DNA of 64,000 nucleotides from NCBI RefSeq assembly GCF_002242685.1, contig NZ_NBIM01000005.1, positions 1 through 64,000 on the forward strand. Reading direction: 5' to 3'. Made by a program: the position numbers and the translations under genes. Source of the stretch: Oceanimonas doudoroffii (GTDB lineage Bacteria; Pseudomonadota; Gammaproteobacteria; Enterobacterales; Aeromonadaceae). Below the pieces are notes generated by a model. It saw nothing but the letters and a program-made list of their open reading frames with translations, made no database searches and had not been told where the DNA came from. Each line of letters opens with the position of its first letter. The stretch's first letter is position 1. Of this stretch, positions 8,106-16,156 are shown piece after piece.

Positions 8106-10910
8106 TCATTTAATAGTCAAATCGTGCACTGGAAGATTGAGTTGTGCCAGCGATTTTTCAAGTTTTGCCTTGTCGCCGGCCACCACCACCACCATTTTAT
8201 CGGGGTCCAGCCAGCGCCGAGCCTGCTCGGTCAGGGCGTCGGCATCCACCTCGGCCACAATGTGTTGCTGTTGCGACAGATAGTCGGGAGAGAGCTCCAG
8301 CATTGCCAGATTGAGCAGGAAACCGGCCTTTTTACCCAGGGTTTCATAGCTCAGGGCGTCCTGCTGGGAATAGCTGCTCTTGAGGTAGGCCAGCTCCGCC
8401 GGCGTGGGGCCTTCGGCGGCAAACCGGTTCATCTCCAGCAGAATTTCCCCAATGGCGCCGGCGGTGGCATCGCCACGCACGTCCCCGGCCACCACAAACA
8501 CCCCCGCCTCACGGTTGCCGCTGAAGTAGGAATAGGCGCCGTAGGTGTAGCCCTTGTCCTCCCGCAGGTTCTGGTTGATGCGACTGTTAAAGTTGCCCCC
8601 CAGGTTGTAGTTCATCAGCTGGCCGTAAAAATAGGGACCGGTGGCGTCTACCGGCAGGGCGCGCCGGCCGATACGCAGCACCGACTGCACCGAACCCGGC
8701 ATGTCGATCACATAGATGCCCGGTTCGGCGGGCTGCTCGGGTACATTCACCGCGGGCAGTGTGGCGGCATCTCCCTGCCACCGAGTGAGGAAGGCAAAGT
8801 CCTGCTTCGCCTGCTCGGGGGTGAGATCCCCGGCGATCATCACATGGCCGTTTTTGGGGTTGTAATAACGCTGATAAAACGCCTTCACCTGCGCCAGGGT
8901 GAAGTCCTTTACATGTTCGGGCAGGCCGTCGTCGGGCTGGCCCAGGCGGCTGTTGCCATACATCAGCTGATTAAAGCCCTGGCGGGCCAGCCAGGACGGC
9001 TGGTTGCGGCTCTGAGCCATGGACTCCAGCAGTCGTGCCTTAACCTTGTCCAGATCCTCCTGGCGCAAGCCAGGCTGAAACAGCAGTTCTTCCACCAGCG
9101 CCAGGGTCTGAGGCAGGGTTTCGGTCAGGCTGGTCACCTCAATCAGGTTGGTATAGAAGCCGTTGCGCACGCTGATACTGGCCCCCAGCCGCTCCAGCGC
9201 CTCGCTGAAGTCACCGTTGCTGAGCCGCTCGGTGCCCTGATTCATCATAGCGGCGGTGAGCGCAGCCAGACCGGCTTCGCCCTCACCCTCGGCGCGCTGG
9301 CCACCGGGCAGAGCCAGGATCACCGACACCGCCGGAATTTCATCATTGACCGTACCCAGCAGCCGAATATTGTCGCCCAGCGTCTCCCGCCACAGCGGCG
9401 GCGCCGAAATGGCCACCGGCTTGCCAGCCTTTGGCATCTGGCTGCGGTCAAAGTTGTCCTGCACGGTGCGCAGGGGCAGTTCGTCGATATGCTGCCACTC
9501 GGGCAGGTTGCGCTCTGGCGTCACATAGTCGGGTGCCGCCGCCTGCCATTCGGTTTTGCCCTTGGGCACCACACTCAGCACCGCATGGGGCTTGTTTTGC
9601 AGATAACGCTCATAGGCGGCGCCGACTTCATCGGGGCTGGTCTTCTCCAGCTGGCGCCAGGCATTGATGGCATACAGGGGGTCTTCCTGCAGCACCTGGC
9701 CCAGTGACAGCTGCCGAGCCTTGCCTTGTGCACTGTCGAGACCAAGGATCAGGTCGGCGCGCAACTCGGTCACCGCCTTGGACACGTCGTCGGCCTGAAT
9801 GCCACGCTCCACCACACCGTTGATAATGCGCTCCACGTCTTCCTTGAGCGGGGTCAGATCACCGTTCCGGGACGGGTTGGCATAGGCCCACACACTGAAG
9901 GTACAGGCCAGTTCGGAACAATAGTGTCCGGCACCGGCGCTGACCGCCTTGCCGGTTTCTACCAGTTCCTGGTAGAGCAGCGAGCTCTTGCCGCCCCCCA
10001 GCACATTGGCAAGCACGTCCAGGGCGGCTTCGTCCTGATGCCCCAGCCAGACGGTGGGGTAGGACAGATACAACATGGGCATGCGAATGCGCGGATCTTC
10101 CAGGGTCTGGTGGCGATTGCGCTCAAGCTTGGCCGGCGCCGGCTCGGCCCGTTCAACCTCGGGGCCCGCGGGAATGGGGGCAAAATATTTATCCACCCAT
10201 TGCAGGGTCTGCTCGGTGTCAAAGTCACCGGAGATCACCAGGGTGGCATTGTTGGGACCGTACCAGCGCAGAAAGAAAGCCTTGAGATCGTTCACATCGA
10301 CCCGATCGAGATCTTCCAGATAGCCGATGGTGGGCCAGCTGTAGGGATGATCCCGCGGGTAGAGTAGTTCGTCCATACGCTCTCCCACCAGGCCATAGGG
10401 CTGGTTGTCGATACGCTGGGCCCGTTCGTTCTTCACGGTGTCACGCTGAATCTCGAACTTGCGCTGGCTTACCGCCTCCAGCAGAAAGCCCATGCGGTCG
10501 GCTTCCAGCCAGAGCACCTTTTCCAGGTGGTTGGCGGGCACGGTTTCAAAGTAATTGGTCCTGTCCTGATTGGTGGTGCCATTCATGGTACCGCCGGCCT
10601 CGTTGATCAGGCGAAAGTGCTCCTGATCCCCCACATGCTTTGATCCCTGGAACATCATGTGTTCAAAGAAGTGGGCGAAGCCGGTCTGATCCGGCTCTTC
10701 CCGGGCCGAGCCCACGTGGTAGGTCACCTCCACGTGCACCAGGGGATCTGAGTGATCGGGGTTAAGCAGCACCGTCAGCCCGTTGTCGAGCCGGTATTTC
10801 TCGTAGGGAATAACCAGCTCGTCCTGGCCTGATTCAACCTTTTCCACCAGGGTGGGCGCCGCCTGGGTGGCCAAGGGGCACAACAACAGCAACAAGGACC
10901 AATACTTCAT
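8106..10910 (-). CDS. periplasmic M16 (insulinase-like) zinc peptidase, two-repeat form
   Basis: A 934-residue M16 metallopeptidase with an N-terminal signal peptide (MKYWSLLLLLCPLATQAAP), so exported. The inverted zinc motif HFFEH (H80, E83, H84) with downstream glutamate near 162 (VKNER) marks the active N-terminal half. A second M16 half (about 480-920) lacks the zinc motif and should form the closing half of the chamber, as in PqqL-like and pitrilysin-like enzymes. It probably degrades peptides in the periplasm. It sits upstream of gshA on the same strand, with no evident functional link. Confidence 0.9.
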   Translation of the reverse strand: MKYWSLLLLLCPLATQAAPTLVEKVESGQDELVIPYEKYRLDNGLTVLLNPDHSDPLVHVEVTYHVGSAREEPDQTGFAHFFEHMMFQGSKHVGDQEHFRLINEAGGTMNGTTNQDRTNYFETVPANHLEKVLWLEADRMGFLLEAVSQRKFEIQRDTVKNERAQRIDNQPYGLVGERMDELLYPRDHPYSWPTIGYLEDLDRVDVNDLKAFFLRWYGPNNATLVISGDFDTEQTLQWVDKYFAPIPAGPEVERAEPAPAKLERNRHQTLEDPRIRMPMLYLSYPTVWLGHQDEAALDVLANVLGGGKSSLLYQELVETGKAVSAGAGHYCSELACTFSVWAYANPSRNGDLTPLKEDVERIINGVVERGIQADDVSKAVTELRADLILGLDSAQGKARQLSLGQVLQEDPLYAINAWRQLEKTSPDEVGAAYERYLQNKPHAVLSVVPKGKTEWQAAAPDYVTPERNLPEWQHIDELPLRTVQDNFDRSQMPKAGKPVAISAPPLWRETLGDNIRLLGTVNDEIPAVSVILALPGGQRAEGEGEAGLAALTAAMMNQGTERLSNGDFSEALERLGASISVRNGFYTNLIEVTSLTETLPQTLALVEELLFQPGLRQEDLDKVKARLLESMAQSRNQPSWLARQGFNQLMYGNSRLGQPDDGLPEHVKDFTLAQVKAFYQRYYNPKNGHVMIAGDLTPEQAKQDFAFLTRWQGDAATLPAVNVPEQPAEPGIYVIDMPGSVQSVLRIGRRALPVDATGPYFYGQLMNYNLGGNFNSRINQNLREDKGYTYGAYSYFSGNREAGVFVVAGDVRGDATAGAIGEILLEMNRFAAEGPTPAELAYLKSSYSQQDALSYETLGKKAGFLLNLAMLELSPDYLSQQQHIVAEVDADALTEQARRWLDPDKMVVVVAGDKAKLEKSLAQLNLPVHDLTIK

Positions 10911-10941
10911 GCAGTTTCCTTAAATCAGCAACAACGACCGA

Positions 10942-11874
10942 TCAGCCTCGCAGCAACAGCTTGCCCCGAGTATGACCGGCTTCAATCTGGCGGTGCGCCT
11001 CGGCGCCGTCGGCCAGGTCAAACACTTGACTCACTTCCACCCGCAACCGGCCTTCGGCAACCGCCTTGGCCAGCATGGCCAGCTGCTCCGAATCGCTTTC
11101 CTTGAGCATGCCGGTGGCATTCAGGCCACGCGCTTTGGCGGCAGCAATCACCTTATCGGCGGTAATGGTGGGCACGGTCACCACACGGCCACTGGGCTTC
11201 ACCTGAGACACAAGTGACTCGCCGGAAGTACCCCCCACCAGATCCAGCAGCAGATCCACCGGCTCGATGGCCGCGACTGCCGCCTCATCGTGATAGTCCA
11301 CGACCTCATCGGCGCCCAGCCCCTTGACGAAGTCATGGTTGCCGGAAGATGCCAGCGCCACCACTGTGGCTCCCAGTCCCCTGGCCAGCTGCACCGCCAG
11401 GTGTCCCACCCCACCGGCGGCGGCCGAGATCAGTATCCGCTCCCCCGCCTGCAGGGCACCGTGCCTGGTCAACCCTTGCCAGGCGGTGGTGCCGGCCAGG
11501 GCCAGGCCGGCGGCCATGTCGTCGGGCACCTCGTCGGGCAGAGGCATCATTTCATCGCAATTCACTACCAGCTCCTCGCTGTAGGCGCCCCCCCGAACCA
11601 ACCCAAAGGCCCGATCCCCCGGCAGGAAACGGCACACTTCGGAGCCCACTTCCAGCACTTCACCCATCACCTCGAACCCTGGCGACCAGGGCAGGCTGTC
11701 CTTGATGGCCTGGGCGCCCCAGCCCAAGCCGGCCCGGGTTTTGGCATCGATGGGGTTCACCCCGGCATAGAGCATTTTCAGGCGCAGCTGATTGGCAGCC
11801 AGCGGCGGATGCTCGGCCTCGACCAATGTCAGTTGCTCGGGACCGCCAAAAGCGGAAATCACCAGTTGTTTCAT
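10942..11874 (-). CDS. NADP-dependent zinc-independent alcohol dehydrogenase / quinone oxidoreductase
   Basis: A 310-residue medium-chain dehydrogenase/reductase of the quinone oxidoreductase (zeta-crystallin) branch. It has the GroES-like N-terminal half and a Rossmann half with the AAAGGVGHLAVQLA nucleotide-binding loop. The catalytic and structural zinc cysteines are absent. I place the start at MKQLVISAFGG because AAGGAG lies 6 nt upstream; the frame is open further upstream without support. The natural substrate is unknown, and reduction of quinones or enones is typical of the family. Confidence 0.88.
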   Translation of the reverse strand: MKQLVISAFGGPEQLTLVEAEHPPLAANQLRLKMLYAGVNPIDAKTRAGLGWGAQAIKDSLPWSPGFEVMGEVLEVGSEVCRFLPGDRAFGLVRGGAYSEELVVNCDEMMPLPDEVPDDMAAGLALAGTTAWQGLTRHGALQAGERILISAAAGGVGHLAVQLARGLGATVVALASSGNHDFVKGLGADEVVDYHDEAAVAAIEPVDLLLDLVGGTSGESLVSQVKPSGRVVTVPTITADKVIAAAKARGLNATGMLKESDSEQLAMLAKAVAEGRLRVEVSQVFDLADGAEAHRQIEAGHTRGKLLLRG

Positions 11875-11947
11875 GTTGGGCTCCTTTTCCATGTGAGGCT
11901 TGTTGAGGCAGCACATTACCACGGTCTGACGCTGGTCAGAAAGCCGG

Positions 11948-11976
11948 TTGGCGTGATGCCGCGCCCTTGCTACAGT
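11948..11976 (+). promoter_or_regulatory. putative promoter of the 55-residue membrane protein
   Basis: TTGGCG (11948-11953) and TACAGT (11971-11976) are separated by exactly 17 bp, each matching four of six consensus bases. They lie about 40 bp upstream of the small gene and fire away from the oxidoreductase gene. Confidence 0.45.
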
Positions 11977-12013
11977 GCAATGAAGCATAGACGACAACCC
12001 CTGAGGGATTGCC

Positions 12014-12181
12014 ATGACCCGATTGTTTCTGCTGCCGTTGATCCCGGCCCTGCTGTGGTTTTTATTTCTGCAATATCACCGCATTCCCATCAAGAAAGGT
12101 GCCAGGGGGTTTTACTGGATCATGGGGCTGGGCTGGGGGCTGGCCGGCTTGCTCAGCCTGATGATGGTGCTCACCCGCTAA
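12014..12181 (+). CDS. small two-helix membrane protein, 55 aa
   Basis: A short open frame encodes a 55-residue protein starting MTRLFLLPLIPALLWF and ending MMVLTR. A hydrophobic segment at 4-19 and another at 34-53 are joined by a short basic loop (HRIPIKKGARGFYW), so it should be an inner-membrane hairpin. A strong GAGGG ribosome site lies 6 nt before the ATG and a plausible sigma-70 promoter lies upstream. It is convergent with fpr and separated from it by a repeat-type hairpin. I do not recognise the family. Confidence 0.7.
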   Translation: MTRLFLLPLIPALLWFLFLQYHRIPIKKGARGFYWIMGLGWGLAGLLSLMMVLTR

Positions 12182-12187
12182 TCTTGT

Positions 12188-12252
12188 AAGGAGTAAGGTG
12201 CCAGGAGTGAGGAGCTTTTTATCCCCTCCCACCTTACTTCTCACCCCTCACG
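12188..12252. repeat. heptad inverted repeat between convergent genes
   Basis: The left arm is built of GTAAGGA/GTAAGGT/GTGAGGA-like 7-bp units and the right arm of their complements. AGTAAGGTG (12192-12200) pairs perfectly with CACCTTACT (12230-12238) around a loop containing a T-run. It lies between the stops of the small membrane protein and fpr and probably ends both transcripts. Confidence 0.65.
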
Positions 12253-12256
12253 ATGT

Positions 12257-12994
12257 TTACCAGTAGTTCTCCATCAGGATCTGACCGGGTTTGCGGCGCA
12301 GGTGTTTCTGCAGGCCCTTGTTTTTCAGCTCGGTAATGGTGTCCCGCACCATTTGCGGGTTGCCGCAAAGCATCACTCGGCTGTGTTCGGGCGAAAAGCC
12401 CAGGCCGGCGGCTTGCTCCAGGCTGCCATCGGCAATGGCATGGGTAATGCGCCCGGCCCGCGCGCCGTCGGCGTCTTCACGAGATACGAAAGGAAGATAT
12501 TGAAACCGGGTCCGCCCCTCGGTGAGCTCGGCAATGCGGCGGCGGTAGCCCAGCTCATCGGCAAAGCGCACGCCGTGCACCAGCACGATATTTTCGAATT
12601 GCTGCCAGCAACGGCCGTCGGCCAGGATGGACACAAAAGGCCCCACTCCGGTGCCGGTGGCCATCAGCCACAGATCCCGCCCGGCCGGCACTTCGTCCAG
12701 GGTCAGAAAGCCGGCGGCGGTGCGCTGCACCAACAGCTCGTCGCCTACCTTGAGGCCGGCCAGATGGGGAGTAAGTTGCCCTTTGGGAATGGTGATCAGA
12801 TAAAACTCGGGGTCCTGCCCGGGAGCGTTTACATAGGAATAGGCCCGGGCCACCTTTTTATCTTCGGTGTGCAGAGCCAGCTTGGTGAACTGACCGGCGG
12901 TGAAGGGGGCCACCTCGGCGTCCACAACCAGTGAAAACAGATTGTCGGACCAGGTTTTACGGGCCTTCACCCGTCCGGTGATCCAGTCTGCCAT
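12257..12994 (-). CDS. fpr: ferredoxin/flavodoxin-NADP+ reductase
   Basis: FAD enzyme that passes electrons between NADPH and ferredoxin or flavodoxin; in E. coli it supports radical-SAM enzymes and oxidative-stress defence. The 245 residues carry the FAD motif RAYSYVN (50-56), the NADP-binding GTGVGPF (114-120) and the typical C-terminal aromatic end ENYW, which stacks on the flavin. An AGGAGG ribosome site lies 7 nt from the ATG. It is transcribed alone, bounded by a terminator upstream (rplI operon) and a repeat downstream. Confidence 0.95.
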   Translation of the reverse strand: MADWITGRVKARKTWSDNLFSLVVDAEVAPFTAGQFTKLALHTEDKKVARAYSYVNAPGQDPEFYLITIPKGQLTPHLAGLKVGDELLVQRTAAGFLTLDEVPAGRDLWLMATGTGVGPFVSILADGRCWQQFENIVLVHGVRFADELGYRRRIAELTEGRTRFQYLPFVSREDADGARAGRITHAIADGSLEQAAGLGFSPEHSRVMLCGNPQMVRDTITELKNKGLQKHLRRKPGQILMENYW

Positions 12995-13044
12995 AGTGCG
13001 CCCTCCTGCAGTGTTTATTCCACTTTAGCCGGAACGCGGGCAAT

Positions 13045-13073
13045 AAAAAACCCGCGACCTGCGCGGGTTTTTT
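13045..13073 (-). terminator. terminator of the rpsF-rpsR-rplI operon
   Basis: AAAAAACCCGCG (13045-13056) pairs with CGCGGGTTTTTT (13062-13073) around a 5-nt loop, 17 bp past the rplI stop. The T-run on the minus strand makes it an intrinsic terminator. Confidence 0.92.
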
Positions 13074-13089
13074 CAAGCGACCATCGGGC

Positions 13090-13539
13090 TTAGGCAGCAA
13101 CTACCTGCAGCTTGACGGTGGCCTTGACGTCGGCGTGCAGCTGCACACCCACTTCGTACTCGCCTACGTTGCGCAGTACGCCGTCGTACAGGCGAACTTC
13201 GCTCTTGGCAACTTCAACACCGGCAGCGGTGATGGCGTCGGCCACGTCGCGGGCACCGATGGAGCCAAACAGCTTGCCTTCGTCACCGGACTTGGACTCG
13301 ATAACAACGGCTTCCAGGGCAGACAGCTGGTCGGCGCGAGCCTGGGCAGCAGCCAGCTGGTCGGCCAGCTTGGCTTCCAGCTCGGCGCGGCGGGCTTCAA
13401 AAGCCGCTACGTTGTCTTTGGTGGCCAGTACTGCTTTGCCCTGGGGCAGCAGGTAGTTACGAGCGTAACCGGACTTGACGGTAACCTGGTCACCCAGGCC
13501 GCCCAGCTTGGCGATTTTATCCAGCAGAATTACTTGCAT
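13090..13539 (-). CDS. rplI: 50S ribosomal protein L9
   Basis: L9 of the large subunit, 149 residues. The N-terminal rRNA-binding domain ([32 protein letters not shown]) is joined by a long helix (about 41-75) to the C-terminal domain. It is the last gene of the rpsF-rpsR-rplI operon, 40 bp after rpsR and followed by a strong terminator. Confidence 0.98.
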   Translation of the reverse strand: MQVILLDKIAKLGGLGDQVTVKSGYARNYLLPQGKAVLATKDNVAAFEARRAELEAKLADQLAAAQARADQLSALEAVVIESKSGDEGKLFGSIGARDVADAITAAGVEVAKSEVRLYDGVLRNVGEYEVGVQLHADVKATVKLQVVAA

Positions 13540-13579
13540 GATTACCTTTCCTCTTTACAGGTACGAGTTAGGCCGCTGC

Positions 13580-13819
<240 letters not shown>

Positions 13820-13834
13820 CTACTAAAACGTGAA

Positions 13835-14206
13835 TTACTCGGCAGCGGCTTCGGCGCGAGCATCGTCGCGACGGGGCTGACGCTCTTCCTTGGCCTTGGC
13901 CATTTCGGAAGGCTCGGTAACGGCCTGCTTGGTGCGCATGATCATGTTACGCAGCACGGCGTCGTTGTAGCGGAAGTTGGTTTCCAGCTCGTCGATCACA
14001 GCCTGGTCGGCTTCAACGTTCATCAGAACGTAGTGAGCCTTGTGCAGCTTGTTGATCGGGTAAGCCAGCTGACGACGGCCCCAGTCTTCCAGACGGTGGA
14101 TCTGACCACCGGCGGTGGTGATGGCGCCGGTGTAGCGCTCGATCATGCCGGGAACCTGTTCACTCTGGTCGGGGTGAACCATGAATACGATTTCGTAATG
14201 ACGCAT
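13835..14206 (-). CDS. rpsF: 30S ribosomal protein S6
   Basis: S6, 123 residues, starting [20 protein letters not shown] and ending in a charged tail rich in Glu and Arg, the region that RimK glutamylates in E. coli. It is the first gene of the rpsF-rpsR-rplI operon. AAGGAG lies 6 nt before the ATG, with a promoter and a structured leader upstream. Confidence 0.98.
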   Translation of the reverse strand: MRHYEIVFMVHPDQSEQVPGMIERYTGAITTAGGQIHRLEDWGRRQLAYPINKLHKAHYVLMNVEADQAVIDELETNFRYNDAVLRNMIMRTKQAVTEPSEMAKAKEERQPRRDDARAEAAAE

Positions 14207-14228
14207 GGATTGCTCCTTACGGGTTATA

Positions 14229-14262
14229 GCCTCGGCGCGGGCTCAGTCACACCAGCGGAGGC
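14229..14262 (-). promoter_or_regulatory. candidate S6:S18 autoregulatory leader hairpin
   Basis: On the minus strand GCCTC (14258-14262) and GAGGC (14229-14233) close a 34-nt stem-loop rich in conserved-looking CCG triplets, 22 nt before rpsF. Many bacteria carry an rpsF leader hairpin that binds the S6-S18 dimer through CCG-containing bulges. The assignment rests on position and general form only. Confidence 0.4.
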
Positions 14263-14300
14263 AAGGAACTTGGGTTTTATGACTGATTTCAAGGCGGCGT

Positions 14301-14329
14301 AGTTTAAGGGATAACCAGCCAGGCGGCAA
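14301..14329 (-). promoter_or_regulatory. promoter of the rpsF operon
   Basis: On the minus strand TTGCCG (14324-14329) and TAAACT (14301-14306) are 17 bp apart, about 95 bp upstream of rpsF. The candidate leader hairpin lies between them and the gene. Confidence 0.55.
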
Positions 14330-14340
14330 GGGAATATATT

Positions 14341-14424
14341 GGTGAGGCGTGAGGCGTGAGGAATAAATTTCAGAAAATACTCTCCAACTGTTTTTCTCCT
14401 CACCCCTCTCTCCTTCCTCCTCAC
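14341..14424. repeat. heptad inverted repeat (GTGAGGC units)
   Basis: The left arm (14341-14361) is three near-perfect 7-bp units GTGAGGC; the right arm (14395-14424) is C/T-rich with CCTCAC blocks. The pair can fold imperfectly around an A/T-rich centre. It lies just past the stop of the EamA transporter and before the rpsF promoter. Confidence 0.6.
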
Positions 14425-14428
14425 GGCG

Positions 14429-15292
14429 TCAGCGCAGTCTGCGCTGCAATCCGATGGCGGCGATCACAATAAGTGCGCCCAGATAGACGTTCCAGTCGGG
14501 AAACTCGGCAAACAGCACCATGCCCATCAGGGTGACGAAAATCAGCCCCGAATATTCGCTGGCGGCGATCTTGCTGGCGTCGGCCATGGCATAGGCCATG
14601 ATGCAGATGCCCTGATAGATAATGCCCACCAGGGTGGCGCCCACCAGCAGCCACCAGACCTCGCCGGGAATGGGCTGCCAATCCGGCAGCGCCAGCGCCA
14701 GGCTGGCGGGAATGGCCAGCGCCTGAGTCATGAACAGGGTGGCCAGCACCGAGCGCCCTTTCGGCAGCCGACGTACCAAGACATTACTGGTCGCCATCGA
14801 CAGCGCGGTGAGCAACGCCACCCAGCCGGCCCAGTGCCATTCGGCGGGGTTGAGCACCACCAGAATGCCGCCAAAGCCGAGCAGGCTGACACCATAGGTG
14901 GCCGGGCGAACCTGTTCCCGGCTTATCAGTGCCGCCAGCGGCAGGGTCAGCAGGGGGGCGGCGTAGAACACCGCATTGGCGGTGGCCAGAGGCAGATAAA
15001 TCAGGCTGACGAACACACAGACGGAGCCCATCAGCAGCAGGTGACCGCGCAGGAAGTGGATTTTCCACTGGCCCCAGCCTCGGCGCGCCGGGGCCAGCCG
15101 CCACCAGAACGGCAGCAGTAATAGCGAGGTCATGGTAAAGCGCAGAAACACGTACTGATAGGGGCTGATCTGACTCTGGCCCATCAGTTTGACCAGCACG
15201 TCGCCAAAGGAAATCATCAGGTTACCGAGCACCAGCAAAAAAATAGCCAGCAGCTGACTGTCAGCCCGCATTCGGCCCATGATGTTCTGCAT
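14429..15292 (-). CDS. EamA/DMT-superfamily inner-membrane transporter
   Basis: A 287-residue protein with about ten hydrophobic segments arranged as two EamA repeats of five, as in RhaT and YdcZ-type exporters of amino acids or metabolites. It opens with a basic stretch and then LLAIFLLVLGNLMISFGDVLV. The substrate cannot be told from sequence. It ends against a heptad repeat and is separated from rlmB by about 60 bp. Confidence 0.85.
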   Translation of the reverse strand: MQNIMGRMRADSQLLAIFLLVLGNLMISFGDVLVKLMGQSQISPYQYVFLRFTMTSLLLLPFWWRLAPARRGWGQWKIHFLRGHLLLMGSVCVFVSLIYLPLATANAVFYAAPLLTLPLAALISREQVRPATYGVSLLGFGGILVVLNPAEWHWAGWVALLTALSMATSNVLVRRLPKGRSVLATLFMTQALAIPASLALALPDWQPIPGEVWWLLVGATLVGIIYQGICIMAYAMADASKIAASEYSGLIFVTLMGMVLFAEFPDWNVYLGALIVIAAIGLQRRLR

Positions 15293-15356
15293 TTTTATCC
15301 CCTACCCGCTTGTGTTGTGAATTCGCCACGCGCATTCACAACCTACGTTTTACGTC

Positions 15357-16094
15357 TTACTGTCCGCGCTGACGTACCATTTCAAACAGGCAGACGCCGG
15401 TGGCCACCGACACGTTCAGGCTGGACACCGAGCCCGCCATGGGAATGCTCACCAGCTCGTCGCAATGTTCCCGGGTCAGGCGGCGCATGCCCTTGCCCTC
15501 GGCCCCCATCACCAGCGCCAGCGGCCCGGTCAGTTTGGCCTGATAGATTACGTGATCCGCCTCGCCGGCGGTGCCCACCACCCACACGCCCTTGTTCTGC
15601 AAGGCACGCAGGGTGCGCGACAAGTTGGTCACCTGAAACAGCGGCACCACTTCGGCGGCGCCGCAGGCTACCTTGCGCGCCACCGGGGTCAGGCCGGCAG
15701 ACTTGTCCCGGGGCACGATCACGCCGTGCACCCCGGCGGCATCGGCGGTGCGCAGGCAGGCCCCCAGGTTGTGGGGGTCGGTGACGCCGTCCAGCACCAG
15801 CAGCAACGGCGTGTCGGTGCGGGCCAGCAGGGCATCGAGATCCGCCTCGTTCAGTGCAGGCTGCGCCTTGACCCGGGCCACCACCCCCTGATGCTGGGCA
15901 CCACCGGCCTTGCCGTCCAGGGTCTGCCGGTTGGCCAGCTGGGCGCGCACGCCCACCTGCTGCAGCCGGGACTGTACGTCCTGCAGGCGGGCGTCATCCC
16001 GCCCCTTGAGCAACCAGACTTCCAAAATGTTCTCGGGGTGATTTTCCAGGGCGGCGTTCAGGGCGTGAATGCCGAAAATCAGTTCACTACTCAT
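15357..16094 (-). CDS. rlmB: 23S rRNA (guanosine-2'-O-)-methyltransferase RlmB
   Basis: SPOUT-family enzyme that 2'-O-methylates G2251 in the peptidyl-transferase P-loop of 23S rRNA, using SAM. The 245-residue protein has an N-terminal substrate-binding domain opening [11 protein letters not shown] and the trefoil-knot motifs [20 protein letters not shown] and [13 protein letters not shown] start at MSSELIFG (16094), where E. coli RlmB aligns, not at an upstream ATG in the same frame. It follows rnr, as in E. coli. Confidence 0.96.
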   Translation of the reverse strand: MSSELIFGIHALNAALENHPENILEVWLLKGRDDARLQDVQSRLQQVGVRAQLANRQTLDGKAGGAQHQGVVARVKAQPALNEADLDALLARTDTPLLLVLDGVTDPHNLGACLRTADAAGVHGVIVPRDKSAGLTPVARKVACGAAEVVPLFQVTNLSRTLRALQNKGVWVVGTAGEADHVIYQAKLTGPLALVMGAEGKGMRRLTREHCDELVSIPMAGSVSSLNVSVATGVCLFEMVRQRGQ

Positions 16095-16120
16095 GTAAAT
16101 TCTCGGGATTGAAGCATGAG

Positions 16121-16146
16121 GATGAGGGGCCAGACCGCCCCTCATC
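16121..16146. other. hairpin between rnr and rlmB
   Basis: GATGAGGGGC (16121-16130) and GCCCCTCATC (16137-16146) form a perfect 10-bp stem with a 6-nt loop just past the rnr stop. No T-run follows, so it may pause or protect an mRNA end rather than terminate fully. Its arms share the GATGAGG motif of the window's heptad repeats. Confidence 0.55.
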
Positions 16147-16156
16147 CCGGGTTTAA

